Assembly: GCA_001557505.1 (NCBI GenBank)
Contig: LSAX01000007.1
Span: 1,240,001 to 1,304,000 of the forward strand
Direction of reading: 5' to 3'
DNA length: 64,000 nt
DNA from: Reticulascus tulasneorum
Lineage: Eukaryota > Ascomycota > Sordariomycetes > Glomerellales > Reticulascaceae
The notes under the pieces were generated by a model. The model was given only the letters and a program-made list of their open reading frames with translations, had not been told where the DNA came from and made no database searches. Shown here piece by piece: positions 12,331 to 24,320 of the stretch. The position numbers were made by a program, and so were the translations under genes. Each line of letters opens with the position of its first letter. The stretch's first letter is position 1.

Positions 12331-13761
12331 CTATCGCAAGTTCCTGTTGTATCGGCATCGACGGCATGCCATCAGGTGGCACCGCTTACATTCGTGGATG
12401 AAGACCGGCATCTGATCGCCACACTCCTCACATGCGTAGCATCCTCTGACATATTCCCAGTCCTTATGCTTGCACACATGGTTGTGTCTGAGATTCTGGG
12501 CCTCTCTGACCACCAGGGCAGCCAGCTGCGCCGGCGGAGCAGCTGGTTGCTGCCGCTGCACAATTCGCTCGCTTCGTTGCAAAAGCCGCCGCTCATCCCA
12601 AACATTGCATGCGCAGGTCTTCCACTTCTTCTCGCATTCGTAGCAGAACTGTCCGCCACAGCGACAGCTAAAGAGTCGAGATTAGAACGGAAAGTATTAG
12701 GAAACAATCGAGAAACATACGTAATGTGGTTACAGCCTTGACTTAGTTCCACAACCGCGCTGCATACTTCGCATCTCTTCCAGCCTTCTTTCTTGGCCAC
12801 GTCGAGGACTTGCTGTATACCAGCATCCTTGGGGCACTCTCCGCGATGTGCACTAGCTTTGCAGACTACACAAGTCTTTATGCCGCATATGGCACAGCAT
12901 GCGATGTCGCCCTCAATCCCGGCCGGCTTGATGAAAGCAGAGCAAGTTTTCCGAGAACAGTATGTGCGGTTTGGCGTGTTGAGCTCTATCTCCTTCTCTG
13001 CAAACGCCTGAATGAGCCGGGGTGAGAGTAATGTCACACTTGTCATCACTGGCAATGGCTTATTGCAGCATCGTGGTGGGAAGAGGGATACATCGGTGAG
13101 AGATGCTTGGACGAGCTCCTGGAGACAATTCTCACAGTAGTCGTGTCCGCAAGGCGAGCGAGCCATGTTGGCAATAAGCTTGTATTCTAGGCAAGCAATG
13201 CACTGCTGGGGTGTGTGCGTCGCTAGCCGCAGTCAAGGATGTGCTAGAATCGGTATGAGATGAAGTAGAGGCTTTCCCCGAGGCATATTTGGTGGCCTCT
13301 TCCATCTTTTTCTCGATGCATGTTGTCGGTTGTGATATGGCATTCAGAGCCGCGAGGACTCTCAGCTTCTCCTCACTCAACTCTGTCTCCGCTGCCTCAG
13401 CGTCCTGGGCCTCTGGTGCTGGTAGCCTCGGGTTATGCCTGCCGCGTGCTATCTCTAGCGCTATCCTCCGGTCGGCTCGAGCCTGAACCTCCTGGGCCGC
13501 AAATCTTCTGATTATTGCTCCATCACTTGAAACAGCGGCAGCGATGCTTGCAGCCATGCGTCGATCGCCAAGCTCGTTCAGGTAGACTTTTAGGTCTTGT
13601 TCCCAGAGCTGAGCAGCAAGCTCGGCATCAGACGGATCCTCGTTCTTAGGGTGGCATTTGCCCGACTTCTGAAGACTATGCAGTTCCATTAACTGAAGAC
13701 GGATTGCTAACTGCAGGCATTCGTCGGCATCGGGCCGCCATTGGGGAGGGTTTGGTGCCAT
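12331..13761 (-). CDS. RBR-type (RING-IBR-RING) E3 ubiquitin ligase
   Basis: RBR ligases take ubiquitin from an E2 onto a RING2 cysteine and pass it to substrates. The N-terminal part (from 13761) is helical and Ala/Glu-rich. It is followed by RING1 (CIACLEY with PCGHDYCENC), an IBR (YCSRKTCSAF, ACCAICGIKTCVVC, HRGEC) and RING2 (CEVCSAVVELSQGCNHIT joined across intron 12720-12668 to CRCGGQFCYECEKKW). A further Cys/His-rich tail (CYACEECGDQMP, HECKRCHLMACRRC) follows. The last exon is 12667-12331. Between about 13213 and 13365 the frame must shift by one between the N-terminal part and RING1. No strong GT donor is visible there, so this is either an intron with a weak GTCCTC donor or a frameshift. 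The first RING2 cysteines are present; the catalytic Cys is most likely that of the QGCNHI region, which I infer from family alignment knowledge. Its substrates are unknown. Confidence 0.85.
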
Positions 13762-15183
13762 GCCTCGATAAAACTGTGCTACAATAGCACAGTTTCGAAT
13801 TGCTGAGCTATCAGTATCAAGCGATAAGCATCGGGCTCATGAATAAGTGGTGCTCATGAACTTGACTCTGTGGGATTGTTGGTTGGTTGAAGTTGGGAAG
13901 GAGGGTAGCTGAAGACGTGTGATATGAGTGGAGTGTTAGCATGGGGGGAAGCTTGAGTTGTTTTGAGCTTAAGGTAAACCACTTCTGATCGTCACAGGTA
14001 AACCCCATTGACACTATATTTCAAAGCCCGGCTTGAAGTTGTGCGTCGTCTCGCAGTAGGGTTTATGGAACTCTGGAACTTAGTAGAAGCAAGGAAGAGG
14101 CTTTAAACACTCTCTCTGGTGAGAGGTGTAATATCTTGGTGGTTCTAGGACTCTGATACAGCCAGACAACAATATGGATTGTGAGAGCGAGGTCAACGAA
14201 GCATGAGACAGTCCAATCGCTGTGCCTGATATTCATTTCCTGTTGGAAGTGCTTGCGTCGTTGACTTTAGGAGGAAAGAATGCTGGAGTACATCTTTATT
14301 ATGTAGGCTCGCCCGGGCACTTCGGCGTCTCGATTCGATCCATCAGCCGCCGTGGCCGCAGATAATCCGTTGATCTTCCGTCGCAGTGTCATATGTGAAA
14401 GAGAGAAGATCGAAGAGGAGCCAGGGCCAACCTGTAAACACTTTTAACCAAGCGCGCCATACCAGCAAGCTGCTCAGGAGCCTACAGTTGGTCGTACACG
14501 CATCTGTGTTCAGTTTCAACAAACGTCCAGCGTGTGTCTCGTGCATGGGATGGATGTAGGCAGCCTGTTGGATCATGATTCGAACGGACCAATACCCACT
14601 GACATCAACTGAACTGCATAGAGACCCGGGAGTAAGTATGTCTACCGGGAGCTGCCTCGCTCGTCCCTAGCTGGAGATCGCTAATTGTGGCTTGAAGAAG
14701 TGATGCCGTGTAAGTGGCGTTGACTTGGCATCTGCAGCGCGAAGACAACACTGATATTCAGCTTCCCCCGAAAATGAAACCGCTGCCAAGTACGAATGTC
14801 CACTGCCAAGTACGAATGCTCGCCGCCAAGTACGAATGGTCGCATCGGACACCTGTCCAAAAGCTTGACTTGGTGCCAAGCTGGCACCAAGGTTGGCGCG
14901 AACTCGATCTCGACTTCACTCAGCCTCCAGATCTTGCGACAAGGGTTGCCATGATTTCTTCTTGATTGACAGCGAATACAAATTAGATTACAGCTATGCT
15001 GAGGTTTCTCCTTTTATAGAATTGTTCCCTCCTCTTGCAAGGATCTCCGAAAAGCGCATCCATTACAGACCCGTACAAAGCCGCCTCAACTTTTAGTTGC
15101 CTTTGCCACATGCCATTTTCCATGGGACACCGTTTGTAAATCCCCCAAAAAACCACGGCCGAAGGCATTCAGACCATCCGCTT
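13762..15183. other. Intergenic between RBR and aminopeptidase genes
   Basis: About 1.4 kb with no supportable gene. Its only distinctive content is a 3 x 20-bp direct repeat, listed separately. Confidence 0.6.
14781..14840 (+). repeat. Three tandem 20-bp direct repeats
   Basis: Three head-to-tail 20-bp units begin at 14781, 14801 and 14821. Each contains the invariant core GCCAAGTACGAATG, with variation only in the flanking bases. The period is exact. The array lies in non-coding DNA about 1 kb from the nearest coding sequence. It could be a short minisatellite or a cluster of protein-binding sites; the sequence alone does not decide. Confidence 0.85.
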
Positions 15184-16943
15184 TCAAGCGAGAGTGCAGG
15201 CCTTGAACGACGTGTTCAGCTTGCTGCAGCTCTGAGTGTTGGCGGGCGATCGGATGGTGCTACGCTTCTCTGGCGCGATTCTCTCCGGGAAACCCTCCCA
15301 GCTAACGCCGTAAGTGGCAACCGCGTGCGCAATTGCCTTGGAGTTGATCTCGAGGAACGGAAGGCTCATGTTAGCGACCGTGTCTCCGGGGCCGTGGTAG
15401 TTGGGGTCCAGGATGATACCAGCGGTACCGCCCCAGATCGCAGCCTCTTCCTCAGTCTTGATCTCGTCCGCACCCGTGTCCAAGCCACCGCATGGCACGC
15501 CATACTCTAGGAATGGGCCGTAGTCGGATCTTCCGTTGAACTGAGATGTCGTAAGTGGGATGTCTTTGGAAGCAAAGTATTCCTCGAACATGTATTCTGC
15601 GACGTCAGAACCCGGGGGGCCGGTGATGCCGAAGGTGTCGCCGTCACCATCATACCTGAGGCACGCGAGTTAGATTTGTATTCACATTCCATAGGCATCT
15701 TGTTACTAACTTTGCCAGGACACCGTTGCCCGATGCGATCATGTCGAAGTTCAGATACAGTCTAATCTTTTGGAGGTCCTCAGCCGCAGCTGTGTCGGCG
15801 TAGAGCCATGATCCCAAGAGACCCTCCTCCTCGGCCGTCCACCAAGCGAATCTCACTGTGTTGTTAATGAGATAACGTCCCAGTTGGAGGGCAACCTCGA
15901 GAAGCGCTGCGCTGCCGCTACCGTTATCGTTGATGCCAGGGCCTTCGGCGACCGAGTCACTGTGGGCGCCCAACATGAGAATGTTGTCAGGATCGCCTCT
16001 GGTGCTGGTGGCAATCACGTTGTAACTATAGCTTGTTAGCTGACTTGGTCCTTCTCAGCTCTGCCTATTCCTAAGATGCGCTTACCCAGTGGCCAACTGC
16101 CACACAGTCTCGGTGAAGAAGTTGGTCACGATGATCTCTTCTCCAGCCTGAAGTCTGCCAGCCAGAGACAGGCCGAGCGGGTTGGAGATTCCAATAGACG
16201 GGATTGTTGGTCCCTGGGGCAATTCCTCAGTTGACAAGGTTCCCTGAAGGGTGTCGGCTCCGATAACGTTGTCGAAGACGATGATCCCGGCGGCACCAGC
16301 CAAGCCGGCGTTCACAGACTTGAGAGCGAAAGTGCAAGGAGGGTTCGACCCGGCCGGTCCACGAGAAACCAGGGCAATGTTGCCGGCGACCTCTGCTGGG
16401 AAATCAGCGGACTGGTTGATCGTTCGTTAGCTCCATTTATGCGATGATTAGTCTCACAACTCACCGAGTTGCAGCCGTAGGAGTTAACCCAGATCAACTG
16501 AACATCTTCGACCGTCGTGTTCTTGGAGTACATCATGGTTGCCGACGGCACAATCTCGCCGTCAAGACTGAGGGACCCATTGTTAAAAGTCTCGACGTAC
16601 AGGCTGTAGTCTTGGGTCTCGATTGAATAGTAGTCACCGAGGCCTTCGAGCTTCTCAATGATGTACTCCAAGGTATCGATGTGACCCGGGAGGCCAGCCA
16701 ATCGATTGCCTCCAGGGTGGGAGTACGCGAACTCCTGCCAGGCTTCCTCGTGTGCCAGAACACCCTCAAGCGTGACTCGGCTTTGCAATTTTTCCTTTCG
16801 AGATGCGTTAGCAAACAAGGTCAGGCCCTCAATGGAAACGGACCGCTTCATACCGATTCCACAAGCTTGTGAGGAACACACGCCTGCGCAATGGCAGTGC
16901 CCGTGAGGCACGCCGCAACAGCTACAGCACTCCAGCGCGTCAT
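15184..16943 (-). CDS. Secreted M28 zinc aminopeptidase (leucine aminopeptidase 2/aminopeptidase Y-like)
   Basis: This enzyme would remove N-terminal residues from extracellular peptides using two zinc ions. Five exons (16943-16854, 16794-16465, 16411-16086, 16025-15711, 15655-15184) give 510 residues, normal for fungal LAP2/aminopeptidase Y proteins. Residues 1-19 are a signal peptide ending GTAIA. A protease-associated (PA) domain spans about 130-245 (GNIALVSRGP, AGAAGIIVFDN). The peptidase domain keeps all expected metal and catalytic residues: His270 and Asp272 in GAHSDSV, Asp282 in GINDNGSG, the Glu pair in AEEEGLLGS (about 314-316), Asp343 in LNFDMI and His441 in YHGPGDT. Asn-X-Ser/Thr sites fit a secreted glycoprotein. 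A start further upstream (16992) was rejected because the 16943 start gives the signal peptide and a clean GTATG donor. Family and secretion are firm; substrate preference is inferred. Confidence 0.93.
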
Positions 16944-19308
16944 TTTCGAAAATTGGAAATTGACAAAGGCGCAGCGATACAAGACTGAGCACTACAGGTA
17001 CAGTTCGCAGAGCTTGTTCTCAGGGTTGCGACAGGACAGCGGACCAGAAAATGGAGAAAGCCCGGAGAGCAGCAGGCAGCTTGGTTTTGAACAGACGGAG
17101 CGCCAAGAGAGTTCGGTCATACAGATCGTCCTGCTGTACGTACAAGCTCTCCGGATTGCCCGCTATCAGCTCGCCTTGCTCTTATCACGACTCAACGCAA
17201 CATGTCCAGGATTAGCGTTGCACTCGACCTTCCAATTGCTTCATCGCACCGAGCAAGCATGGGCGGACAAGCTCCCCAGTCTGGTAGCATTGTGTGGCGA
17301 ATCCCGCAGCTTGCGTGCTTGCCTTGCGAACCAACCGATATTAGCTATAGGGTCGCGCAACAATATCACCAGGTCCTGCAGCCAGCTTGATTGCCTTTCT
17401 CAAGCCCTGTCGTGGACGACCTGCTCGATGGGGCAAGGCGGGCCGCGCAGGTACCTTGCAAGATCCGAACAGGTCCAAGGATGTTGGCAGTTTAGCTCAA
17501 GCCTCACGCCCCGCTATCTAAGCATCGCTGATCTGGGCACAACGCTCATGTTCCTGCCGAGGTGGCACTGTTTGAATCTTCTCCGTCGAATAAGCATCCT
17601 CCCGTTCCTTTCCAAAACATGGCTTTTAATGGTCCACCCCGCAAGCTCGATAACGACCTGCATGATAGGTCTAACCCGCCTTGCTAGGTGCTAGGCATTC
17701 GGTCTTGGCGAACAAAAAGCACACGCATCCGTCGCGCGTTGTTGCGTGGTCGTTATCGAAATCGTTCCCGTTTCGAGGACGAGCTGAGCTGAGGTGCTGT
17801 CGTATTCCAGCACAGTCGGTCGGTTGCAACCCTGTTACCTAACATGCGGCACTCCTCCGTATCACATCCCATGGACGATGTTCTGTCTTGGCGCGTCCGA
17901 GAATAGCGCTTGAATAAAGTCTTGACTGCTTCGAGAACGGATTTAGCCGGCCCCGCCCTCTTCTTGGGCAGGTCAAGATGCTGCGTGTCCACGTTTTCTG
18001 CTATCGGTATGGCGATTCATAAGACCATGGCCACTCTCGGTGCAGAGCCATGCCCCGGCCATACTGCAGATTATCAGGTCTCCAATAATCTTGAGTTGCA
18101 GCCAAGAAACTGCGTCTGCCGCTCATCCGAAGTGTCAGTCTTCGTCTCGACACCTTGCGTCCTATCGACAGCCTCGCGCCGTCGCTCCTCTGCTGGCCTC
18201 AATTCCATCGGAGCGGTGGCTGATGTCACAGTCGGCGCTTGAGTACTGAAGCGGAGAGCTCCACAACGGAGCTGCCGCCGGTTAACGATACGAAAGGTAG
18301 AACGTCACCTAGAGGCATATCCGTCCGCCCGATGAGGCATTTTATCGAGATAATGAACTGCTTAATTCGGGCCTCGCCAGTCCATATCTGTTTCCGCCAC
18401 AAATATCGGACCAGACTAAGAGAAGCAACTCGAGTGATGGTAGCTTGACGGCGACCACCACGGCTATCAAGAGCGGACCAAAGTTCCCACTAATTTGGTG
18501 TGGCCCTAGGCCTATCTAACAGCCCACATCATCTAAAAAAGAACTCTGCTACGCTAGGCACTTTTGTTCCTATTGAGACCGCTAGATCATCTCGTCGCAT
18601 GCTATTTGAGACGTCATTGTCTGTGCAACTAACCTACCGTGACACCAATCATTCCGTTCTAGTATTCACATGGGTTGCAGGGGTATAATATACATCCTCT
18701 ACCTGATATCAATGTGGCAGGCGCCAGGATTGTCCCTCGGAGTTTGTCCCTGGAGAAATACGTGTACCGTCCCGAGCTGCCTGAGTACAAATAAACGAAA
18801 GCCCTGCGGCTCAAGCCATACCCATCAGTACGGAATGAAGGAAGGGAGATCCAATAGCCTACCTTAGGTATCCGAAGTAGGTGTTCCCCACCACTCGAAA
18901 CGAGAAGCCCTCCATTTCGATCGGCTCCCTCCACCCCGGCACACGCAGTCAGCGCTGCCGGTCGTGCTGGAGGAACACCACTTCGTTGCACAGGTGAGAA
19001 TGTAGCTAGGAATCGGAAGGGAACCTGCCCTGATAAAAATACACGATTGATTGGCGGTTCTTGCTCGAAAGGCCATCAGATCTAATATTCCAAACTATTC
19101 ACTATCACGCGTATCTAAATGAAGTAAAGCAAGTCATTTAACCCTAGCATTATCAGTCCGTTGAACCTCAACCACATTAAAACATCAGCCATGAATATCG
19201 ATTGGGCTTCACAGCCCGAAGATCATTCTCATGAGTCGTCATTGAACAGGCCAAGCAAGGCAAGTGCAAACGAACCTAGCGTCATCCCATAATTCCCATT
19301 CTCCCTAC
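16944..19308. other. Gene-free 2.4 kb between aminopeptidase and the Ser-rich pair
   Basis: Upstream region of the aminopeptidase gene and 3' flank of the second Ser-rich gene. A 267-codon plus-strand frame at 16891-17694 overlaps the aminopeptidase signal-peptide exon antisense; it is Leu/Ser/Arg-rich and domain-free, so I regard it as chance. I see no transposon ends or RNA gene. Confidence 0.55.
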
Positions 19309-22300
19309 TCAGACACCTCTCCAGTTCCTCTTCCTACCCAGCGTCGGCTGCGCTGGGAGTGCAAATGCAGTAGTTTCTCCGATGAACCAATACTCCTCGA
19401 TGACGCGACAGGTGAAGTTTGGCGGTGTTTGGAAGCCCTCTCGCGTGTACAGCCCCGGGGGAAGCACGAGAGTGTTGGGCATGTTGGGCGTATTTGGTAC
19501 TGTCGCTGCTGTTGTCGCACTTCCCCTTGTGCTGGTTGTAAGAGCATTGGTGTTGATGACACCATTTTGGCAGAATGACGCTGTGGAAGTTAGCATTTGT
19601 TGGCTCGTTTAGCCGTGCACATGGCTTACCTGGAATGGTAGTAAGAGAGATTAATGAACAGCCCGGTGGATACGTCACGGCTGGATTGGCGAATGTAGCA
19701 TAGACTTGTCCAGAAGGAACTTGACAGAATCCAGCATAATAGCCGAAGAAAGATATATTTCCCCAAACCAGGAAGCCGTTGACAAGCTCAAACCTGCTAG
19801 TGATGGAGCCGACAGGGTTGTTCACAGCGAACTCGATGAAAGGAGCCCCAGGGTTAGTAGATATCGGAGTTGCGCCGACTAGGAGTCGACCATCAGGTCC
19901 GAGATCAAATAAAGAGGCTTGGCTACAATCCGAAGGATTGGTGAGCCCAGCGCCACCAACAAATGAGCCGGTATTTTGTCGCTTGCGTGGGAGTGAAGGA
20001 GGCGGTGGGAGGTTACCGGGGGCGACTTGATTGCCTACCACAACTTGCAAAATATATCTAACTGGGGGAGGTTGCGTCGTTGCTGGGACTATTGGGCTTG
20101 TGGTGACACTTGCAAAAGTAGTGGCAGTGGTGACGGGTGTCGTACTCGCTGTTGACCCAGTGCCAGTCGAGTCAGTATTTGTGCCGATTGAACTAGTACC
20201 AGTTGACCCAGTACTAGCTGAGCCAGCTCCCGTTGATCCCGTACTAGTCGACCCGCTGATAATTGATCCAGTGCTAGAGTCAGTAGACCCACCACTAGAG
20301 CTTATTGACCCAGTATCAGAGCTGGCTGACCCAGTCCCAGTTGAACTACTGCTACTTAATCCGGTACTCGAGGTTGCTGGCACAGCTATAGTTGAACTGC
20401 TACTACTACTACTCAAGCCCGTGCTCGAGCTTATTGACCCAGAGCTTGTTGACCCGGAGCTTGTTGGCCCAGAGCTTGTTGATCCTGCGCCAGTCGAACT
20501 GCTGCTCATTGATCCAGAGCTTGTTGACCCAGAGCTTGTTGACCCGGAGCTTGTTGGCCCAGAGCTTGTTGATCCTGCGCCAGTCGAACTGCTGCTCATT
20601 GATCCAGAGCTTGTTGACCCAGAGCTTGTTGACCCGGAGCTTGTTGGCCCAGAGCTTGTTGATCCTGCGCCAGTCGAACTGCTGCTCATTGATCCAGAGC
20701 TTGTTGACCCGGAGCTTGTTGACCCAGGGCTTGTTGACCCCGCGCCAGTCAGAGTGCTACTTATTGACCCAGAGCTCGAGCTTGTTGATCCCGCACCAGT
20801 CGAGCTGCTGCTTAGTGACACAGAGCTTGTTGACCCTGGTTCAGTCGAACTGCTGCTTATTGATCCAGAGCTTGTTGACCCAGAGCTTGTTGACCCCGGT
20901 CCAGTCGAACTGCTACTTATTGACCCAGAGCTCGAGCTTGTTGACCCAGAGCCTGTTGATCCTGCGCCAGTCGAACTGCTGCTTATTGACTCAGGGCTTA
21001 TTGACCCGGAGCTTGTTGATCCTGCGCCAGTTGAACTACTACTTATTGACCCAGAGCTCGAGGTGGTTGACCCCGGTCCAGTCGAACTGCTGCTTATTGA
21101 TCCAGAGCTTGTTGACCCAGAGCTTGTTGACCCCGGTCCAGTCGAACTGCTACTTATTGACCCAGAGCTCGAGCTTATTGACCCAGAGCTTGTTGATCCT
21201 GCGCCAGTCGAACTGCTGCTTATTGACTCAGGGCTTATTGACCCGGAGCTTGTTGATCCTGCGCCAGTTGAACTGCTACTTATTGACCCAGAGCTCGAGG
21301 TGGTTGACCCCGGTCCAGTCGAACTGCTGCTTATTGATCCAGAGCTTGTTGACCCAGAGCTTGTTGACCCGGAGCTTGTTGACCCGGAGCTTGTTGACCC
21401 CGGTCCAGTCGAACTGCTACTTATTGACCCAGAGCTTGTTGACCCCGGTCCAGTCGAACTGCTACTTATTGACCCAGAGCTCGAGCTTGTTGACCCAGAG
21501 CTTGTTGATCCTGCGCCAGTCGAACTGCTGCTTATTGACTCAGGGCTTATTGACCCGGAGCTTGTTGATCCTGCGCCAGTTGAACTGCTACTTATTGACC
21601 CAGAGCTCGAGGTGGTTGACCCCGGTCCAGTCGAACTGCTGCTTATTGATCCAGAGCTTGTTGACCCGGAGCTTGTTGATCCTGCGCCAGTCGAACTGCT
21701 GCTTATCGACCCAGAGCTTGTTGACCCAGAGCTTGTTGACCCAGAGCTGGTTGACCCAGAGCTGGTTGACCCAGAGCTGGTTGACCCCGGTCCAGTAGAA
21801 CTGCTACTTATTGACCCAGAGCTTGTTGATCCTGCGCCAGTCGAACTGCTGTTTATCGACCCAGAGCTCGAGCTTGTTGATCCCGCGCTAGTCGAACTGC
21901 TACTTATTGACCCAGAGCTTGTTGATCCTGCACCAGTCGAACTGCTGCTTATCGACTCGGAGCTTATTGACCCAGAGCTGGTTGACCCCGGTCCAGTCGA
22001 GCTACTGCTAAGTGACCCAGAGCTGGTTGACCCCGGTCCAGTCGAGCTGCTGCTAAGTGACCCAGAGCTTGTTGATCCTGCGCCAGTCGAACTGCTGCTT
22101 ATTGACCCAGAGCTAGAGCTTGTTGACCCAGCTCCTGCTAAAATGCTACTGCTGCTTAAGCCTGTGCTCGAGCTTATTGAACCAGAACTCGAGCTTGTTG
22201 ATCCCGCACCAGTCGAGCTGCTGCTTAGTGACACAGAGCTTGTTGACCCCGGTTCAGTCGAACTGCTGCTTATTGACCCAGAGCTAGAGCTTGTTGACCC

Positions 22301-24320
22301 AGCTCCTGCTGAAGTGCTACTGCTGCTTAAGCCCGTGCTCGAGCTTGTTGACCCGGAACTCGAGCTTGTCGATCCTGCTCCCGCTGAACTGCTGCTGCTG
22401 CTGCCGCTCAAGCCGGTACTTGAACTTGTTGATTCAGCATCTGTGGAACTGCCGCTGCTTATGCCGGTGCTAGAGCTCAAGCTTGTTGATCCAGCTCCAG
22501 TTGAACTGCTGCTGCTCAAGCCCGTGCTCGAGCTTATCGACCCGGAACTCGAGCTTGTTGATCCTCCGTCAGCTGAACTGCTGCTGCTGCTGCTGCTGCT
22601 CAAGCCCGTGCTCGAGCTTATTGACCCTGTGCTCGAACTCGTTGATGCTCCGGCTGAACTGCTACTACTTAAGCTAGTGCTCGAGCTTGTCGATCCTGCT
22701 CCCGCTGAAGTGCTGCTACTGCTGCTTAAGCCGGTGCTCGAGCTTGTTGATCCTCCGTCAGCTGAACTGCTGCTGCTGCTGCTCAAGCCCGTGCTCGAGC
22801 TTATTGACCCTGTGCTCGAACTCGTTGATGCTCCGGCTGAACTGCTACTACTTAAGCTAGTGCTCGAGCTTGTCGATACCGCTCCCACTGAAGTGCTGCC
22901 GCTGCTGCTGCTCAATCCCGTGCTCGAGCTTATTGACCCAGAACTCGAGCTTGTCGATCCTCCGTCAGCTGAACTGCTACTGCTACTACTGCTTAAGCCC
23001 ATGCTCGAGCTTATTGACCCTGTGCTCGAACTCGTTGATGCTCCGGCTGAACTGCTACTACTTAAGCTAGTGCTCGAGCTTGTCGATACCGCTCCCACTG
23101 AAGTGCTGCTGCTGCTGCTGCTTAAGCCCGTGCTTGAGCTTATTGAACCTGTGCTCGAGCTCATTGACCCTGTGCTCGAACTCGTTGATACTCCGGCTGA
23201 ACTACTACTACTTACGCTAGAGCCTGAGCTTGTTGATCCTGCTCCTGCTGAAGTGCTGCTACTACTGCTTAAGCCCGTGCTCGAGCTTGTTGATCCTCCG
23301 TCAGCAGAACTGCTGCTGCTGCTACTGCTCAAGCCCGTGCTCGAGCTTATTGGACCTGTGCTCGAGCTCATTGACCCTGTACTCGAACTCGTTGATACTC
23401 CGGCTGAACTGCTGCTACTTAAGCTGGTGCTAGAGCTTGTCGATCCTGCTCCCGCTGAAGTGCTGCTACTGCTGCTTAAGCCGGTGCTCGAGCTTGTTGA
23501 TCCTCCGTCAGCTGAACTGCTGCTACTTAATCCGGTGCTCGATATTGTTGACTCAGAGCTGCCAATTGTGGTCGATGTTGACGCAGTCGTGGCTGACGAC
23601 ACAGGCGGGGCTAGAGTAGTCGATGAAAGTGATGCTTCGACAACGTTAGCATGTAATCACTAATTATAAAAGGCATCTCTCACTTGAACTCGAACTCGTA
23701 AAATCCCCGGCTTCAACTATGATGACTTCATCTTCAGGGAAAATCTCAAAAATGATGATAAACCCTTCATTTCCTTGTCGCTTTCTGCCGGGGAGGGCTT
23801 GGGGCACTCCGCCTCCGCAATACTCTTGAGTATTGTTCGTGCAAGGTTGCATGCATAGCGATTGGTCCACGACTGGCAGAGCGGGTTTGACCATCGAGCC
23901 ACAATAACAGTGGTCGTAACTGTTATAACTGTACCTATAGCTCCCGCTCTTGCAAAATGCGACACACTGCTGGGCCGTATACCCCAAGGCGTCGAACATT
24001 GATCCAGTGAAAGGACTCTGGCCAACAACTATTTGAGTGCATCCAGATGACTTGATGACGACTCGCTCTGGGGAACCAGGAAGAACAATAACAATCGCTT
24101 CTCCGGCCTCAAGGTTGTAGACGGCAGTGAAATTCATTGTTTCGTCAGAGACAACCGTGACTATAGGCAGTGAGGACGAAGTTACACTAGTTGAGATGTC
24201 TGCAGATGTGGTTGAACTGCTTGGTCCCGCTGTCATGCTAGACTGTGTACTGTATATTCCTACTGAAAGGTTAGTGGGCTGATGTGACATACTGCTGGTA
24301 TCACTTGAAACAATATTCAT
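19309..24320 (-). CDS. Giant Ser-rich surface protein with WSC domain and DUF7908-like C-terminus
   Basis: This is a very large low-complexity protein, probably extracellular and wall-associated. Exons 24320-23684, 23634-19630 and 19580-19309 keep frame exactly and give 1637 residues. Residues about 105-175 form a WSC-type Cys-rich carbohydrate-binding module (GYTAQQCVAFC, YDHCYCGS, CTNNTQEYCGGG). Residues about 213-1340 are almost only Ser with Thr, Gly, Ala, Ile and Pro, built from SSGST, SISSSSTGAGS and SSTGLSSSSS-like units. About residues 1400-1637 form a folded, Cys-containing domain (YILQVVVGN, RKRQNTGSFVGG, FELVNGFLVWGN, TPPNFTCRVIEEYWF). From memory this resembles the fungal DUF7908 module, which often accompanies WSC domains. 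Intron 23683-23635 has a GCTAAC branch. No signal peptide follows the chosen ATG, so an upstream exon may be missing or the gene 5'-truncated. The stop-free antisense strand is a by-product of the repeats. Confidence 0.75.
20461..20730 (-). repeat. 90-bp in-frame tandem repeat (about 3 copies)
   Basis: Within the Ser-rich exon the string TTGTTGGCCC recurs at 20461, 20551 and 20641, an exact 90-bp period. Units are nearly identical over their full length, the third fading after about 20700. Each unit encodes 30 residues of Ser/Thr/Gly-rich sequence, so copy changes keep frame. Shorter, less regular repeats of related 15-30 bp motifs continue to about 23560. Confidence 0.9.
20730..23560 (-). 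repeat. Degenerate Ser-coding repeat field
   Basis: Almost the whole interval consists of diverged in-frame multiples of 3 bp. To about 22130, units built on GAGCTTGTTGACCC (plus strand) alternate with CCAGTCGAACTGCTGC-type units. After about 22130, longer composite units contain CTGCTGCTGCT runs and CCCGTGCTCGAGCTTATTGA. Longer periods are visible: a block beginning TCAGGGCTTATTGACCC recurs near 20990, 21228 and 21540. The whole field encodes Ser-rich sequence on the minus strand. Confidence 0.85.

Noticed and set aside
16891..17694. 267-codon plus-strand frame
   Set aside because: It overlaps the aminopeptidase signal-peptide exon antisense, has no domain or splice partner, and its composition is that of chance.
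20461..20730. CRISPR-like regular repeat
   Set aside because: Repeats are contiguous, with no unique spacers, lie in an open reading frame, and the genome is eukaryotic.
20031..23663. 1210-codon plus-strand open frame rich in Leu/Val/Asp/Pro
   Set aside because: It is the exact antisense of the Ser-coding repeat field. Units whose lengths are multiples of 3 and lack stops in this frame keep it open. It has no domain, and the minus strand has WSC and a folded C-terminal domain joined by good introns.
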